Assembly (NCBI GenBank): GCA_937958815.1
Contig: CALGMR010000003.1
Span: 183,641-247,640 of the forward strand
Origin: an uncultured Rhizobiaceae group bacterium
GTDB lineage: Bacteria; Pseudomonadota; Alphaproteobacteria; Rhizobiales; Rhizobiaceae
DNA length: 64,000 nt
Direction: 5' to 3'
Of the stretch, positions 38,619 to 47,993 are shown in pieces. Both the position numbers and the translations under genes were made by a program. The notes under the pieces are model-generated. The model was not told the origin of the DNA. It made no database searches and was given only the letters and a program-made list of their open reading frames with translations. How positions within the stretch are numbered: position 1 is the first letter of the stretch; each line of letters begins with the position of its first letter.

Positions 38619-39266
38619 CTATCTGTCGTTGTTAATTTGACTCGCAGCACGTTGATTTAGACGAAACAGTCTTTTAGACAATTTCACGTTTTTCTTTACG
38701 TTAAAGATCATCACAGACGTATCTTTGCCTTGGTCATCGGTGATCGTCCACTGACGCAACTCATAGTTTTTTGGATCAAACATCAGTGTAATTTTTGAAT
38801 CACCAAAAATGGATTTGTTTCCCAGAACGACCGTTGTGAGATCGGCTTCACGTTTTACTGATCTAATTGACTTGTCATTCACATCAATCCGCTTGGACAA
38901 CAACAAACGTAGCGGGGTTTTGCGCAATGGGTAAAAGTCCCAAGTCTTCAATTTTTTGTTGTTGATGCCAACAGTTTTGCCATCCGCTTTTACGAGAATG
39001 GGTGAAGGCTTTGCATAATCAAACCGTATTTTGCCCGGGCGTTGGAGATAAAATTTACCGCCAGTCTGTTCGCCGTTGGGGCCAAATTGGATAAACTCAC
39101 CGGCCATGGACGGCACGCTGGAAAAGTGTTTGCTGATTTGTGCAATGGCCGCTTTGTCTTTTTTGCCGACGCGCGCATCTGCTGATGTGGATAAGACACT
39201 GCCTGCCAACACCAAACCCACGGCGGCTGCAACGAACTGTTTGGATAGATTACGCAGTGATGTCAT
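38619..39266 (-). CDS. lolA: LolA-family outer-membrane lipoprotein carrier protein
   Basis: The ATG at 39266 gives a 215-residue protein with signal peptide MTSLRNLSKQFVAAAVGLVLAGS-VLSTSADA. The mature part matches LolA: FSSVPSMAGEFIQFGPNGEQTGGKFYLQRPGKIRFDY (about residues 55-92), then DGKTVGINNKKLKTWDFYPL. It is the periplasmic chaperone that carries lipoproteins from LolCDE to the outer membrane. It lies downstream of ftsK on the same strand, as in many alphaproteobacteria. Confidence 0.92.
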   Translation of the reverse strand: MTSLRNLSKQFVAAAVGLVLAGSVLSTSADARVGKKDKAAIAQISKHFSSVPSMAGEFIQFGPNGEQTGGKFYLQRPGKIRFDYAKPSPILVKADGKTVGINNKKLKTWDFYPLRKTPLRLLLSKRIDVNDKSIRSVKREADLTTVVLGNKSIFGDSKITLMFDPKNYELRQWTITDDQGKDTSVMIFNVKKNVKLSKRLFRLNQRAASQINNDR

Positions 39267-39377
39267 TTTTGATCGCTCACACATTCTGTTTCGAGTTAGA
39301 AAATTTGCATCAATGCAAATCACAGTCTTTGAGTTAGGCTCTGAATTGGGCATCACTGTGATGCAATGCAGCAAAAC

Positions 39378-42116
39378 CTAAATAGTTTCATTTTCGTCAG
39401 GCACCAGAATTTCACGTTTGCCAGCGTGGTTCGCTGCGCTGATCAAACCTTCTTCTTCCATACGCTCGATCAAAGATGCAGCTCTGTTGTAGCCAATCGA
39501 CAGACGTCTCTGGATATAGGATGTGGAGACTTTTCGGTCGCGCAAAACAACTGCGACAGCTTGGTCATACGGATCATCCGAATCACCCATATCACCAGCG
39601 CCTGCACCGCCACTTGCGGCAGTGTCTTCTTCTTCATCTTCTTCGGTAATCGCTTCCAAATATTGCGGCACACCCTGAGTTTTCAAGTGGTTCACAATGT
39701 CTTCCACTTCTTGGTCTGCAACGAACGGGCCATGCACACGCGTGATCCGTCCACCGCCCGCCATGTAAAGCATGTCACCCATACCTAGAAGCTGTTCAGC
39801 GCCCATTTCACCAAGAATGGTGCGTGAATCGATTTTCGACGTCACTTGGAATGAAATACGTGTCGGGAAGTTGGCTTTGATTGTACCAGTGATCACATCA
39901 ACTGACGGACGCTGTGTTGCCATGATAACGTGAATACCTGCAGCACGTGCCATTTGCGCCAAACGCTGAACGGTGCCTTCAATATCTTTACCCGCAACCA
40001 TCATAAGGTCGGCCATTTCATCGATGATCACAACGATGAACGGCATCGGTTCCAGATCAAGTTCCTCTGTTTCATAAATCGCTTCACCAGTGTGGCGATC
40101 AAAACCTGTTTGAACCGTTCTGGAAACAACTTCACCCTTAGCAGCAGCTTCAGAAACACGCGCATTAAAGCCATCAATGTTTCGAACGCCCACTTTCGAC
40201 ATTTTTTTGTAGCGGTCTTCCATCTCACGGACAGTCCACTTCAAAGCGACAACAGCTTTCTTGGGATCTACAACCACAGGGGTGAGCAAATGAGGAATGC
40301 CGTCATAAATGGACAATTCCAACATCTTCGGATCAATCATGATCATTTTACATTTGTCGGGACCAAGACGGTACAGCAATGACAAAATCATCGTGTTGAT
40401 GCCAACAGATTTACCTGAACCTGTTGTACCCGCCATCAGCAAGTGAGGCATTTTTGCCAAGTCGGCAATCACAGGCTCGCCACCAATTGTTTTGCCCAAA
40501 CACATGGCCAATTTTGCCTTTGTGTTCTTAAATTCCTTGCTCGACAATTGTTCACGAAGATAAACGGTCTCACGACGCTTGTTGGGCAGTTCCACGCCAA
40601 TTGCATTGCGCCCTGGCACAACGGCCACACGCGCTGCGATCGCGCTCATAGAGCGCGCAATGTCTTCCGCCAAACCGATGACGCGGGACGATTTTACACC
40701 CGGAGCAGGCTCTAGTTCATACAGGGTCACAACCGGGCCAGGGCGCACTTTCAAAATTTGCCCCTTCACACCGAAATCTTCCAACACACCCATCAAACGT
40801 TCAGCATTTTCTTCCAATGCTTCATTGGAAAGCGATGGGTCATCGACAAGATTTTGCGCCTCAGACAGCAATTCCAGAGCGGGTAATTCAAACTTACCAG
40901 TTGGAGTTTTGGGTTTTGCACGTTTCACGTCACGCACAATGACGGGCGTGGTATCAGCTGCATCCGTATGTGGCACAGGTTCATCCGATTGAACGCCTGG
41001 CGCTTCTACAAGGACACGTTCTGTTGGTTGTTGCGCAGGTTGAATTTCAGAGACATCTTCCACATGGGAAGCCTGGTGGACCGTCTCTTCTTGCCATTCA
41101 GATTGGCTTTGCACTGCAGGCTGCACACTTACGCTTTGAGCCATTTCGGCTTCCATCATGGATGGTTCCACGCGCTGTTCAGGTGCTGCTGCAACGTGTG
41201 CAGATGCCATATGATGGCCGGACAATGAAGTCGCCATCTCACTTTGCTGTCGTCTACGGCGCAAGAATGCGGTTGCGCTGTGCCAGAAATGCATGATTAA
41301 GCCGAGCGGAACTGCAAAAAAACCTCCCCAGTCAAAGCCATCTTCTTCAACAGGCATCTCACTGCCTGGCTCAGCGCGATCAACGCTTACAGGCTCGGTG
41401 ATGGTTGCTGTTTCATCCGTCACTTTTCGAGGTGGAATTCCATTGCTCAAATTGGTTGCTTTTCCAAAAGCCCATAGTCCTGGTGCGCCAAACACAATGA
41501 ACAGAATGGATGCAAAGATTCCAGATGGGTAATCCCCTGTAAACGCGCGAGGGATGCTCAAAACGGCGTCGCCAATAACACCGCCGAGGCCAACCTGCAA
41601 AGGCCAACCCGCCGGGATTGCAATACACCCAAGAGCTGCCGACAGGAGGACGAAAGAAAGGGCGGAATAACCCAGTCTTTTCTTCAATGAAATCACATTG
41701 CGATGACCTAATCTCAAACACCCCCAAATGAAGGGCAAGGCCACAAACATCAAAGATGAGAACCCAACAAATTGCATAGAGATATCAGCAAAGCTAGCAC
41801 CCCAAAATCCGAGCCAGTTTTCTGCAGATGACCCATTGGCGAAAGTCATGCTTGGGTCGCTGATTGTCCAAGTAGACAATGCAACAGCACTCAAAAGTGC
41901 GACAGCAATCAAGATAAATCCGATTGCCTTTACAAAGGGACGCGACAGCCATTCAGGAATGACATTGCGCAGAGCGCTTGCCAAAGTATGTTTTGGATAA
42001 CGGTTCTGTGCTTCCCCGTTTGGGACTTTATTTCCTGTCGGGGCATAGCCCGTCGCACTGATGTCAGGTGCCTGCATACTCAAAACCCTTTTTGCGCGCC
42101 CAATTAGGCTGCTCAA
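39378..42116 (-). CDS. ftsK: DNA translocase FtsK
   Basis: The 912-residue septal DNA pump has about four N-terminal transmembrane helices (residues 60-215), a variable Pro/Gln/Glu-rich linker (about 225-420), and the FtsK/SpoIIIE motor with Walker [10 protein letters not shown] near residue 562 and [13 protein letters not shown]. The C-terminal winged-helix gamma domain ends [32 protein letters not shown], which reads KOPS sites. It couples chromosome segregation to division. A perfect CtrA-type site sits about 73-89 bases upstream. Confidence 0.96.
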   Translation of the reverse strand: MSSLIGRAKRVLSMQAPDISATGYAPTGNKVPNGEAQNRYPKHTLASALRNVIPEWLSRPFVKAIGFILIAVALLSAVALSTWTISDPSMTFANGSSAENWLGFWGASFADISMQFVGFSSLMFVALPFIWGCLRLGHRNVISLKKRLGYSALSFVLLSAALGCIAIPAGWPLQVGLGGVIGDAVLSIPRAFTGDYPSGIFASILFIVFGAPGLWAFGKATNLSNGIPPRKVTDETATITEPVSVDRAEPGSEMPVEEDGFDWGGFFAVPLGLIMHFWHSATAFLRRRRQQSEMATSLSGHHMASAHVAAAPEQRVEPSMMEAEMAQSVSVQPAVQSQSEWQEETVHQASHVEDVSEIQPAQQPTERVLVEAPGVQSDEPVPHTDAADTTPVIVRDVKRAKPKTPTGKFELPALELLSEAQNLVDDPSLSNEALEENAERLMGVLEDFGVKGQILKVRPGPVVTLYELEPAPGVKSSRVIGLAEDIARSMSAIAARVAVVPGRNAIGVELPNKRRETVYLREQLSSKEFKNTKAKLAMCLGKTIGGEPVIADLAKMPHLLMAGTTGSGKSVGINTMILSLLYRLGPDKCKMIMIDPKMLELSIYDGIPHLLTPVVVDPKKAVVALKWTVREMEDRYKKMSKVGVRNIDGFNARVSEAAAKGEVVSRTVQTGFDRHTGEAIYETEELDLEPMPFIVVIIDEMADLMMVAGKDIEGTVQRLAQMARAAGIHVIMATQRPSVDVITGTIKANFPTRISFQVTSKIDSRTILGEMGAEQLLGMGDMLYMAGGGRITRVHGPFVADQEVEDIVNHLKTQGVPQYLEAITEEDEEEDTAASGGAGAGDMGDSDDPYDQAVAVVLRDRKVSTSYIQRRLSIGYNRAASLIERMEEEGLISAANHAGKREILVPDENETI

Positions 42117-42188
42117 ACAAATTGCTACTTCGTTGGGCGGAATTCACCCAAGTCCGAGTCATATGATCTAACAATAGGGGTCTGATGG

Positions 42189-42205
42189 TTAAGAGCCTGT
42201 TAACC
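42189..42205 (-). promoter_or_regulatory. CtrA-type binding site upstream of ftsK
   Basis: The minus strand reads GGTTAACAGGCTCTTAACC in this region, which contains TTAA-N7-TTAACC, the full CtrA consensus; the plus strand also reads TTAA-N7-TTAAC. It lies 73-89 bases upstream of the ftsK start, inside the promoter interval. CtrA is the cell-cycle master regulator of alphaproteobacteria. Confidence 0.7.
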
Positions 42206-42237
42206 ATGGGGAAGACTTTAAAGTTTACCCAAAGAAA

Positions 42238-42265
42238 ACGGCTCTGAAATCAATTTCAGAGCCGT
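42238..42265 (-). terminator. terminator between amt and ftsK
   Basis: ACGGCTCTGAAAT and ATTTCAGAGCCGT form a perfect 13-pair stem around a 2-base centre. On the minus strand it is followed by TTTTCTTT, so it can end the ammonium transporter transcript before the ftsK promoter. Confidence 0.8.
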
Positions 42266-42309
42266 AAGTTTTTCCCGCGGGAGTTAACGGGAATATATTT
42301 TTTGAACGT

Positions 42310-43518
42310 TTAACCGATGCGGTCCCCTTCAGGGTTTGCACCAATTTTGTGGATGGCCAAGTCGGCGCCTATGCGTTGATCATCATCGCTCATGCGCAAT
42401 CCGATCAATGCGCGAAGCACGCCATATACGATGGCGCCTGCAATCATGGCGTAAACAACACCCGCGACAGAACCGATCAACTGGCTGGCAAAGCTTACGC
42501 CACCCATACCGCCGAGAGCTTCTGAACCAAAGATGCCACATGCGATGCCGCCGAGTACGCCACACAGACCATGCAGCGGCCATACACCCAATACATCATC
42601 GACTTTCAGTTTGTTCTGGCACCAGCTGAACGCCCACACAAACAAAGCACCAGCTGCAGCACCTGTGATCAATGAACCAACAGGATGCATTACATCCGAC
42701 CCAGCGCACACAGCAACAAGTCCAGCCAATGCACCATTGTGGACAAAGCCAGGATCATTGCGACCGACGATCAAAGCCGACACAATACCGCCAACCATCG
42801 CCATGAGAGAGTTCATAGCAACCAAACCAGAGATGCTCTCAAGATTAACGGCTGTCATCACGTTGAAGCCAAACCAACCGACGCAAAGCATCCAGGAGCC
42901 CATTGCCAACCATGGAATAGAAGATGGTGGAATACCTTGAATACGTCCGTCCTCTTTGTAGCGATTGAAGCGCGGGCCCAACAGCAGCACTGCTGACAAA
43001 GCCATCCAGCCGCCGACTCCGTGCACAACGATAGACCCTGCAAAATCGTGGAAAGGCGCACCAAAGGAAGCTTCTAACCAATCATTGATGCCGAAATTTC
43101 CACCCCAAACAATACCCTCAAAGAACGGGTAAAACAGGCCAACGATCATCACTGTCGCCACACACTGAGGAAGAAATTTCATACGCTCAGCAATACCACC
43201 AGAAATAATGGCGGGAATGGCTGCTGCGAATGTTGTCAGAAAGAAGAATTTCACAAGGTCGTAACCCTGCAATGCAAACCCTGTTCCATCACCACCAGAC
43301 AGTGTTTGAGCGCTTACCAGGAACGTCACACCGTAAGCGACCCAATAACCAATAAAGAAGTAAGCAATTGCAGACAGTGCAAAATCCACCAGGATTTTGA
43401 CCAATGCATTCACTTGGTTTTTGTGTTGAACCGTTCCTACTTCTAGAAACGCAAACCCGCCATGCATAGCAAAGACAAGTATCGCCCCCATAAGGACGAA
43501 AAAGACATCGGCACCCAT
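42310..43518 (-). CDS. amt: ammonium transporter (Amt family), second copy
   Basis: Starting at the ATG at 43518 (MGADVFFVLMGAILVFAMHGGFAFLEVG), preceded by GGGGA, the product has 402 residues and about 11 transmembrane helices. Amt landmarks are present: the twin-histidine segments (DFAGSIVVHGVGGW and the later GLCGVLGGIACG region), GWFGFNVMTAV and GALAGLVAVCAGSD. It lacks the long N-terminal signal sequence of the neighbouring AmtB. It lies downstream of a separate terminator and its own sigma-54-like element. Confidence 0.93.
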   Translation of the reverse strand: MGADVFFVLMGAILVFAMHGGFAFLEVGTVQHKNQVNALVKILVDFALSAIAYFFIGYWVAYGVTFLVSAQTLSGGDGTGFALQGYDLVKFFFLTTFAAAIPAIISGGIAERMKFLPQCVATVMIVGLFYPFFEGIVWGGNFGINDWLEASFGAPFHDFAGSIVVHGVGGWMALSAVLLLGPRFNRYKEDGRIQGIPPSSIPWLAMGSWMLCVGWFGFNVMTAVNLESISGLVAMNSLMAMVGGIVSALIVGRNDPGFVHNGALAGLVAVCAGSDVMHPVGSLITGAAAGALFVWAFSWCQNKLKVDDVLGVWPLHGLCGVLGGIACGIFGSEALGGMGGVSFASQLIGSVAGVVYAMIAGAIVYGVLRALIGLRMSDDDQRIGADLAIHKIGANPEGDRIG

Positions 43519-43598
43519 AATATTCCCCGTGTTGTGCGTGCTGACAAGACAAAATGTCTCCGCAGAGAGACTAAAATGCACGCAATCGAGGTAAGGGT

Positions 43599-43614
43599 AT
43601 CAATAATTATGCCA
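43599..43614 (-). promoter_or_regulatory. sigma-54-like promoter element of the second amt gene
   Basis: The minus strand reads TGGCATAATTATTGAT. This matches TGGCAY-R-N4-TTGCW except for A instead of C in the -12 element, the same deviation seen upstream of glnK. It lies about 81 bases before the start codon. Confidence 0.5.
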
Positions 43615-43695
43615 GATTCTTAGTCGGTTGATTCTATTGGGAATTATGTGAACTTCCAACGCTGCAGAAAATTTCTGTCTATTTTTTAATCACAA

Positions 43696-43731
43696 AACAA
43701 AACAACCTGCCTGTTTTTTCAACAGGCAGGC
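43696..43731 (-). terminator. Rho-independent terminator of glnK-amtB
   Basis: CCTGCCTGTT and AACAGGCAGG form a 10-pair stem around a TTTTTC loop. On the minus strand it is followed by TTGTTTTGTTTTG. It separates amtB from the second amt gene. Confidence 0.8.
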
Positions 43732-43792
43732 TGCATTTCCAAAGCTAGGCGCTTTTCTTACGGGGTTTTTGATTTAAAGCGCCTGACAGAAG

Positions 43793-45130
43793 TTAGCCCC
43801 TCCCGAAGGTAAATTCAGGGTAGGCCTCCACACCGATCTCGCTGCGGTCAAGACCGTTGGCTTCTTCTTCCTCGGAAACCCGGATACCGATTGTGTATTT
43901 CAGGGCCAGCCAGATGACTGCACTGAACACAACTGTGAACACCGCGTAAGCTGCAATACCGTAAATCTGAGCACCGAAGTTTGCGCCGCTGTTGGTCAAT
44001 GGAACCGCAAGCGTACCCCAGATACCTGCCAACAAGTGAACAGGAATAGCACCCACCACATCGTCGATTTTCAGTTTATCAAGAAGTGGGACTGCAAAGA
44101 CCACGATCACGCCACCTACAGCACCAATTGCAACTGCAGCAAGTGGTGAAGGTGTAAGCGGTTCAGCTGTAATGGACACAAGGCCAGCCAACGCACCGTT
44201 GAGAGCCATGGTCACGTCGAGTTTGCCATATACAAATTGCATGACGATGAGGGTTGCCACAACGCCACCAGCAGCTGCCAGGTTTGTGTTTGCGAAGATG
44301 CGTGACACGTCTGAAACGTCGCCAATTGTACCCATGGCCAATTGTGATGCGCCGTTAAAGCCAAACCAACCGAGCCACAAGATGAATGTGCCAAGAGTCG
44401 CCAACGGAATGTTGGAACCAACCATTGGAACAACGCGTCCATCTGCAGAGTATTTGCCTTTACGTGCACCAAGAATGATAGCGCCTGTCAAAGCAGCCCA
44501 GCCACCAACAGAGTGTACGATTGTAGAACCAGCAAAGTCGTTAAAGCCTGCTTCTTTCAAGAAACCTGCACCCCAGTGCCATGAACCGGAAATTGGATAC
44601 ATAATGCCCGTGAGAACGACTGTGAAAATCAGGAACGGCCACAATTTCACACGTTCAGCGATAGTCCCCGATACGATTGAAGCTGTTGCAGCCACAAATG
44701 CCATCTGGAAGAACCAGTCGGACGCTGTGGAGTAACCCGTGTCGAGTGCGTTGCCGCCCACGTCATCAAAGCCATATCCAAAAAGACTGAATGTTCCCAT
44801 GACGCCGCCGTCAACGCCTGTGTACATGAGGTTGTAACCGATCCAATAGTACATCAGACCAGCGATAGAATAGAGTGCAATGTTTTTCAAACACTGCATG
44901 GACACGTTTTTGGCCCGCACCAATCCCGCTTCCAGCATGGCAAATCCAGCGGCCATAAACATGACCAAGAACCCACCGATTAAGAAAAGCAGTGTGTTGA
45001 AAATATAAGCGGAGTTTGCAGCGACACTTTCAGCAGTCACCGCGTCTTGTGCAAGGCTTGGCCCTGCGAAAGCGGTTGTGGCGAGGAGCACCCCTGCAAC
45101 ACCAGCGCTTTTGTTGAATAAACGTTTCAT
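43793..45130 (-). CDS. amtB: ammonium transporter AmtB
   Basis: The 445-residue transporter has a cleavable signal sequence (residues 1-27, ending AFAGPSLAQ) and 11 transmembrane helices. GFAMLEAGLVRAKNVSMQCLKN marks the first helix region, DFAGSTIVHSVGGWAALTGA carries the first pore histidine, and FILWLGWFGFNGASQLA and GALAGLVSITAEP follow. It conducts ammonium and is blocked by GlnK binding. It lies 28 bases after glnK and shares its promoter. Confidence 0.96.
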   Translation of the reverse strand: MKRLFNKSAGVAGVLLATTAFAGPSLAQDAVTAESVAANSAYIFNTLLFLIGGFLVMFMAAGFAMLEAGLVRAKNVSMQCLKNIALYSIAGLMYYWIGYNLMYTGVDGGVMGTFSLFGYGFDDVGGNALDTGYSTASDWFFQMAFVAATASIVSGTIAERVKLWPFLIFTVVLTGIMYPISGSWHWGAGFLKEAGFNDFAGSTIVHSVGGWAALTGAIILGARKGKYSADGRVVPMVGSNIPLATLGTFILWLGWFGFNGASQLAMGTIGDVSDVSRIFANTNLAAAGGVVATLIVMQFVYGKLDVTMALNGALAGLVSITAEPLTPSPLAAVAIGAVGGVIVVFAVPLLDKLKIDDVVGAIPVHLLAGIWGTLAVPLTNSGANFGAQIYGIAAYAVFTVVFSAVIWLALKYTIGIRVSEEEEANGLDRSEIGVEAYPEFTFGRG

Positions 45131-45158
45131 TTTATACCCTTTGAATTTGTTTTACGCG

Positions 45159-45497
45159 CTACAGCGCTTCACCGCCGGCTTCGCCTGTGCGAATGCGAAC
45201 GGCTTGCTCCAGATCCAGAACAAAAACCTTGCCATCGCCAATTTGGCCTGTGCCTGCAGCTTCGCGAACCGTATCCACGACTTGAGCAGATGCCGCGTCG
45301 TCAACAGCGATTTCGAGTTTGAGTTTTGGAACAAAATGGACCGCATATTCTGCGCCGCGATAAATCTCGCTTTGCCCTTTTTGACGTCCATAGCCTTTGA
45401 CTTCGGTTACGGTCAGCCCTTGAACGCCAATGGCGGACAAAGCATCGCGAACTTCATCAAGCTTGAACGGTTTGATAACTGCTATGACAAATTTCAT
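45159..45497 (-). CDS. glnK: nitrogen regulatory protein P-II (GlnK)
   Basis: The 112-residue trimeric signal protein starts MKFVIAVIKPFKLDEVRDAL. The T-loop GYGRQKGQSEIYRGAEY includes Tyr51, the uridylylation site, and GDGKVFVLDLEQAVRIRTGE is the ATP/2-oxoglutarate-binding C-terminal part. Located directly before amtB, it is the GlnK paralogue that plugs the transporter. Its leader contains a hairpin at 45521-45540. Confidence 0.96.
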   Translation of the reverse strand: MKFVIAVIKPFKLDEVRDALSAIGVQGLTVTEVKGYGRQKGQSEIYRGAEYAVHFVPKLKLEIAVDDAASAQVVDTVREAAGTGQIGDGKVFVLDLEQAVRIRTGEAGGEAL

Positions 45498-45520
45498 GTC
45501 TTTCCCGTCTCTCCTTTGAA

Positions 45521-45545
45521 AGCCTGAAACCCCTCAGGCTTTTTC
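45521..45545. other. hairpin in the glnK leader
   Basis: AGCCTGA and TCAGGCT pair around AACCCC; on the plus strand TTTTC follows, so it looks like a terminator for antisense transcription. In the glnK mRNA the same stem lies 24-43 bases before the start codon, just upstream of AAAGGAGAG. Confidence 0.45.
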
Positions 45546-45585
45546 ATAAGACAACCGCAGTACGAACGGTTGATGAGAACGGGTT

Positions 45586-45601
45586 TTCAAGTGGCGTGCC
45601 A
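45586..45601 (-). promoter_or_regulatory. sigma-54-like promoter element of glnK-amtB
   Basis: The minus strand reads TGGCACGCCACTTGAA, which matches TGGCACR-N4-TTGCW with one deviation (A for C at -12). The spacing between GG and the -12 position is exact. It lies about 89 bases upstream of the glnK start. It also contains the palindrome AAGTGGCGTGCCACTT, so a plain operator is an alternative. Confidence 0.6.
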
Positions 45602-45697
45602 CTTTTATAAGTTATTGAAATATATGGATTTAAATCACCGAGAACAAAATGTAGCACCAATATTTGCCTAATTTATAAGCAAATATTTGCACACCTG

Positions 45698-46627
45698 CTA
45701 ATCAGCCTCTTTTTTAGGCATTCCAGAGTTTGGGCGATTTGGATCGCGCGGACGAATAAGACCTTCTTGTGCACATGATGCCACCAACACGCCTTCGCGC
45801 GTGTAAAGAGACCCCCGGGTCAGGCCGCGACCACCATTGGAATTAGGACTGTCTTGAGCAAACAAAAGCCATTCATTCATATTAATTGGCCGGTGGAACC
45901 ACATGGCATGATCAAGGCTTGCGACCTGCAAATCCTTGTCAAAGATCTTACGACCGTGAGGATAAAGCGCTGTGTCGAGCAATGTCATATCAGATGCATA
46001 GGCCAAAACAGCAGCCTGCAAAGCCTGATTCTCAGGTATCGGGCCCGTTGCTCGCACCCAGACATATTGCTCTGGGGGTAGTTTTTTGTCGGAAATGAAG
46101 TGTTCAAACGACGTGGCCCGCACTTCAATGGGTCTTTCACGTTTCCAATAGGCTTTCACATTTTCTGGCGCCATATCCATAAATTTGGATTTCAATTCCT
46201 TTTCACTCATCAGGGTTTCGGGGTCTGCCTGATTCGGCATATTCATGTGAAAGTCCAACCCTTCTTCTTGAATGTGAAAGGAAACCGACGTGGAGAAAAT
46301 GGCTTTCCCATGTTGAATGCCCACAACGCGGCGGGTGGCGAAAGAGCCCCCATCGCGAATGCGATCAACTTCATAAACAATTGGAACTGAAGGATCGCCC
46401 GGCCGCAGGAAGTAGCCGTGCAAAGAATGAACATGACGATCTTCTGGCACAGTGCGTTGTGCAGCAACCAAAGATTGTCCGATCACCTGGCCCCCGAAAA
46501 CCCGTTGCCAGCCTGTTTTTGGGCTGCGACCACGATACAGGTTGCGCTCCAACACTTCGAGGTCGAGAATGTCGAGCAACTCTTCAACTGCGGTTTGAGT
46601 GTTTGTCTGTGATTCTTGACTGGTCAT
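45698..46627 (-). CDS. tesB: acyl-CoA thioesterase II
   Basis: The ATG at 46627 follows GAAAGAGCTC and gives 309 residues. This is a double hot-dog thioesterase: VFGGQVIGQSLVAAQRTV in the N-terminal half, and the C-terminal half with SLDHAMWFHRPINMNEWLLFAQDSP and the closing GSLYTREGVLVASCAQEGLIR. TesB cleaves medium- and long-chain acyl-CoA. The TTG at 46639 is a less likely start. Confidence 0.94.
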   Translation of the reverse strand: MTSQESQTNTQTAVEELLDILDLEVLERNLYRGRSPKTGWQRVFGGQVIGQSLVAAQRTVPEDRHVHSLHGYFLRPGDPSVPIVYEVDRIRDGGSFATRRVVGIQHGKAIFSTSVSFHIQEEGLDFHMNMPNQADPETLMSEKELKSKFMDMAPENVKAYWKRERPIEVRATSFEHFISDKKLPPEQYVWVRATGPIPENQALQAAVLAYASDMTLLDTALYPHGRKIFDKDLQVASLDHAMWFHRPINMNEWLLFAQDSPNSNGGRGLTRGSLYTREGVLVASCAQEGLIRPRDPNRPNSGMPKKEAD

Positions 46628-46723
46628 GAGCTCTTTCAAACGCCATATAAATTATGGAAACAATTTAAACCCGTTCCGCAAATGCGCAACACGTTAGAAT
46701 TTTGGTCTGGTGGTTAGGTCGTT

Positions 46724-47962
46724 ATGGCAAAAAAATCTGAAAAACAAATGGATTGCGTGATCGCAGGCGGCGGTTATGTGGGTCTGTCGACAGCGGTCGC
46801 CATTAAAGCTTCCGCACCACATCTCAACGTGCTGCTCGTCGACGCTGCACCTGCTGAAGCCGTCAATTCTGATGAGCGTGCATCAGCCATTGCTGCGGCA
46901 GCAAGCAGAATGCTCGATCAGTTAGGCCTTTGGAAAGAACTCGTCGAACAGGCACAACCCATCACAGAAATGATTGTGACGGACAGCAAAACATCAGATC
47001 CTGTGCGCCCTGTGTTTTTAACATTCGGCAATGCAGAAGAGCCGGAATCCAGCGAGCCGTTTGCGCATATGGTGCCGAACAAAGCTTTGATCAAAGCTCT
47101 ACGGGCCAAAGCCAAAGAGCTCAAAATCGAATTGTTGCACGGCGAAACCGTGGCATCTTTCAACACTGGTGACGTTCAAACAGACGTAACGTTGGGATCA
47201 GGATCTTCCATCACAACGCGGTTGCTGATTGCCGCAGATGGCGTTCGTTCTTCGTTGCGCGACCAGGCTGGCATCAAAACAGTGCGCTGGGACTATAATC
47301 AAATGGGCATTGTCACAACTGTTGCCCATGAACGCCCTCACAATGGCCGTGCGGAAGAACATTTTTTGCCCGGGGGCCCATTCGCCACCCTACCCTTAAC
47401 CGGCAATCGCTCTTCTCTGGTTTGGACAGAGCCCAACGACAATGCAAAACGCCTCATGGAAGCCGATGACTTCACCTTTGAATTGGAGCTGGAAAAGCGC
47501 TTTGGCCACAAGCTCGGGGAGATCGAAGTGGCTGGTCCGCGAAAGGCTTTCCCCTTGGGTTTGACACTGGCACGCGATTTTGTTGCGCCACGTTTTGCGC
47601 TTGTGGGTGATGCAGCCCATGGCATCCATCCTATCGCAGGCCAAGGCCTCAATCTCGGTTTCAAAGATGCAGCAGCCCTTGCCCAAACGATTGTGGAAGC
47701 CGACAGGCTCGGTCTTGATATCGGCTCCATCACCATACTGGAACGCTATCAAACATGGCGCCGTTTCGACACGGTGCAAATGGGCGTGGTCACAGACGTG
47801 CTGAACCGATTATTTTCCAACGACATAGGCCCCCTGCGCATGTTGCGCACGGTCGGCCTTGGAATTGTCGATCGATTACCAGCTCTGAAAAGCAGCTTCA
47901 TCAATCAGGCAGCAGGACGCGGAAACAGCAATCCAGCATTGTTGAACGGCGAAGCTATTTAA
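46724..47962 (+). CDS. UbiH/UbiF/COQ6-family FAD-dependent hydroxylase
   Basis: The 412-residue monooxygenase has the GxGxxG-like FAD motif GGGYVGLSTAVAIKA (residues 15-29), the middle DG motif LLIAADGVRSSLRDQAGI and the second FAD motif FALVGDAAHGIHPIAGQGLNLGFKDAAAL. These proteins hydroxylate the ubiquinone ring. Which ring position it modifies cannot be told from sequence. No other ubi gene is nearby, as is usual in this group. Confidence 0.92.
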   Translation: MAKKSEKQMDCVIAGGGYVGLSTAVAIKASAPHLNVLLVDAAPAEAVNSDERASAIAAAASRMLDQLGLWKELVEQAQPITEMIVTDSKTSDPVRPVFLTFGNAEEPESSEPFAHMVPNKALIKALRAKAKELKIELLHGETVASFNTGDVQTDVTLGSGSSITTRLLIAADGVRSSLRDQAGIKTVRWDYNQMGIVTTVAHERPHNGRAEEHFLPGGPFATLPLTGNRSSLVWTEPNDNAKRLMEADDFTFELELEKRFGHKLGEIEVAGPRKAFPLGLTLARDFVAPRFALVGDAAHGIHPIAGQGLNLGFKDAAALAQTIVEADRLGLDIGSITILERYQTWRRFDTVQMGVVTDVLNRLFSNDIGPLRMLRTVGLGIVDRLPALKSSFINQAAGRGNSNPALLNGEAI

Positions 47963-47993
47963 CAAGGGTTTCTCACCCAACCGCAACAAACGC

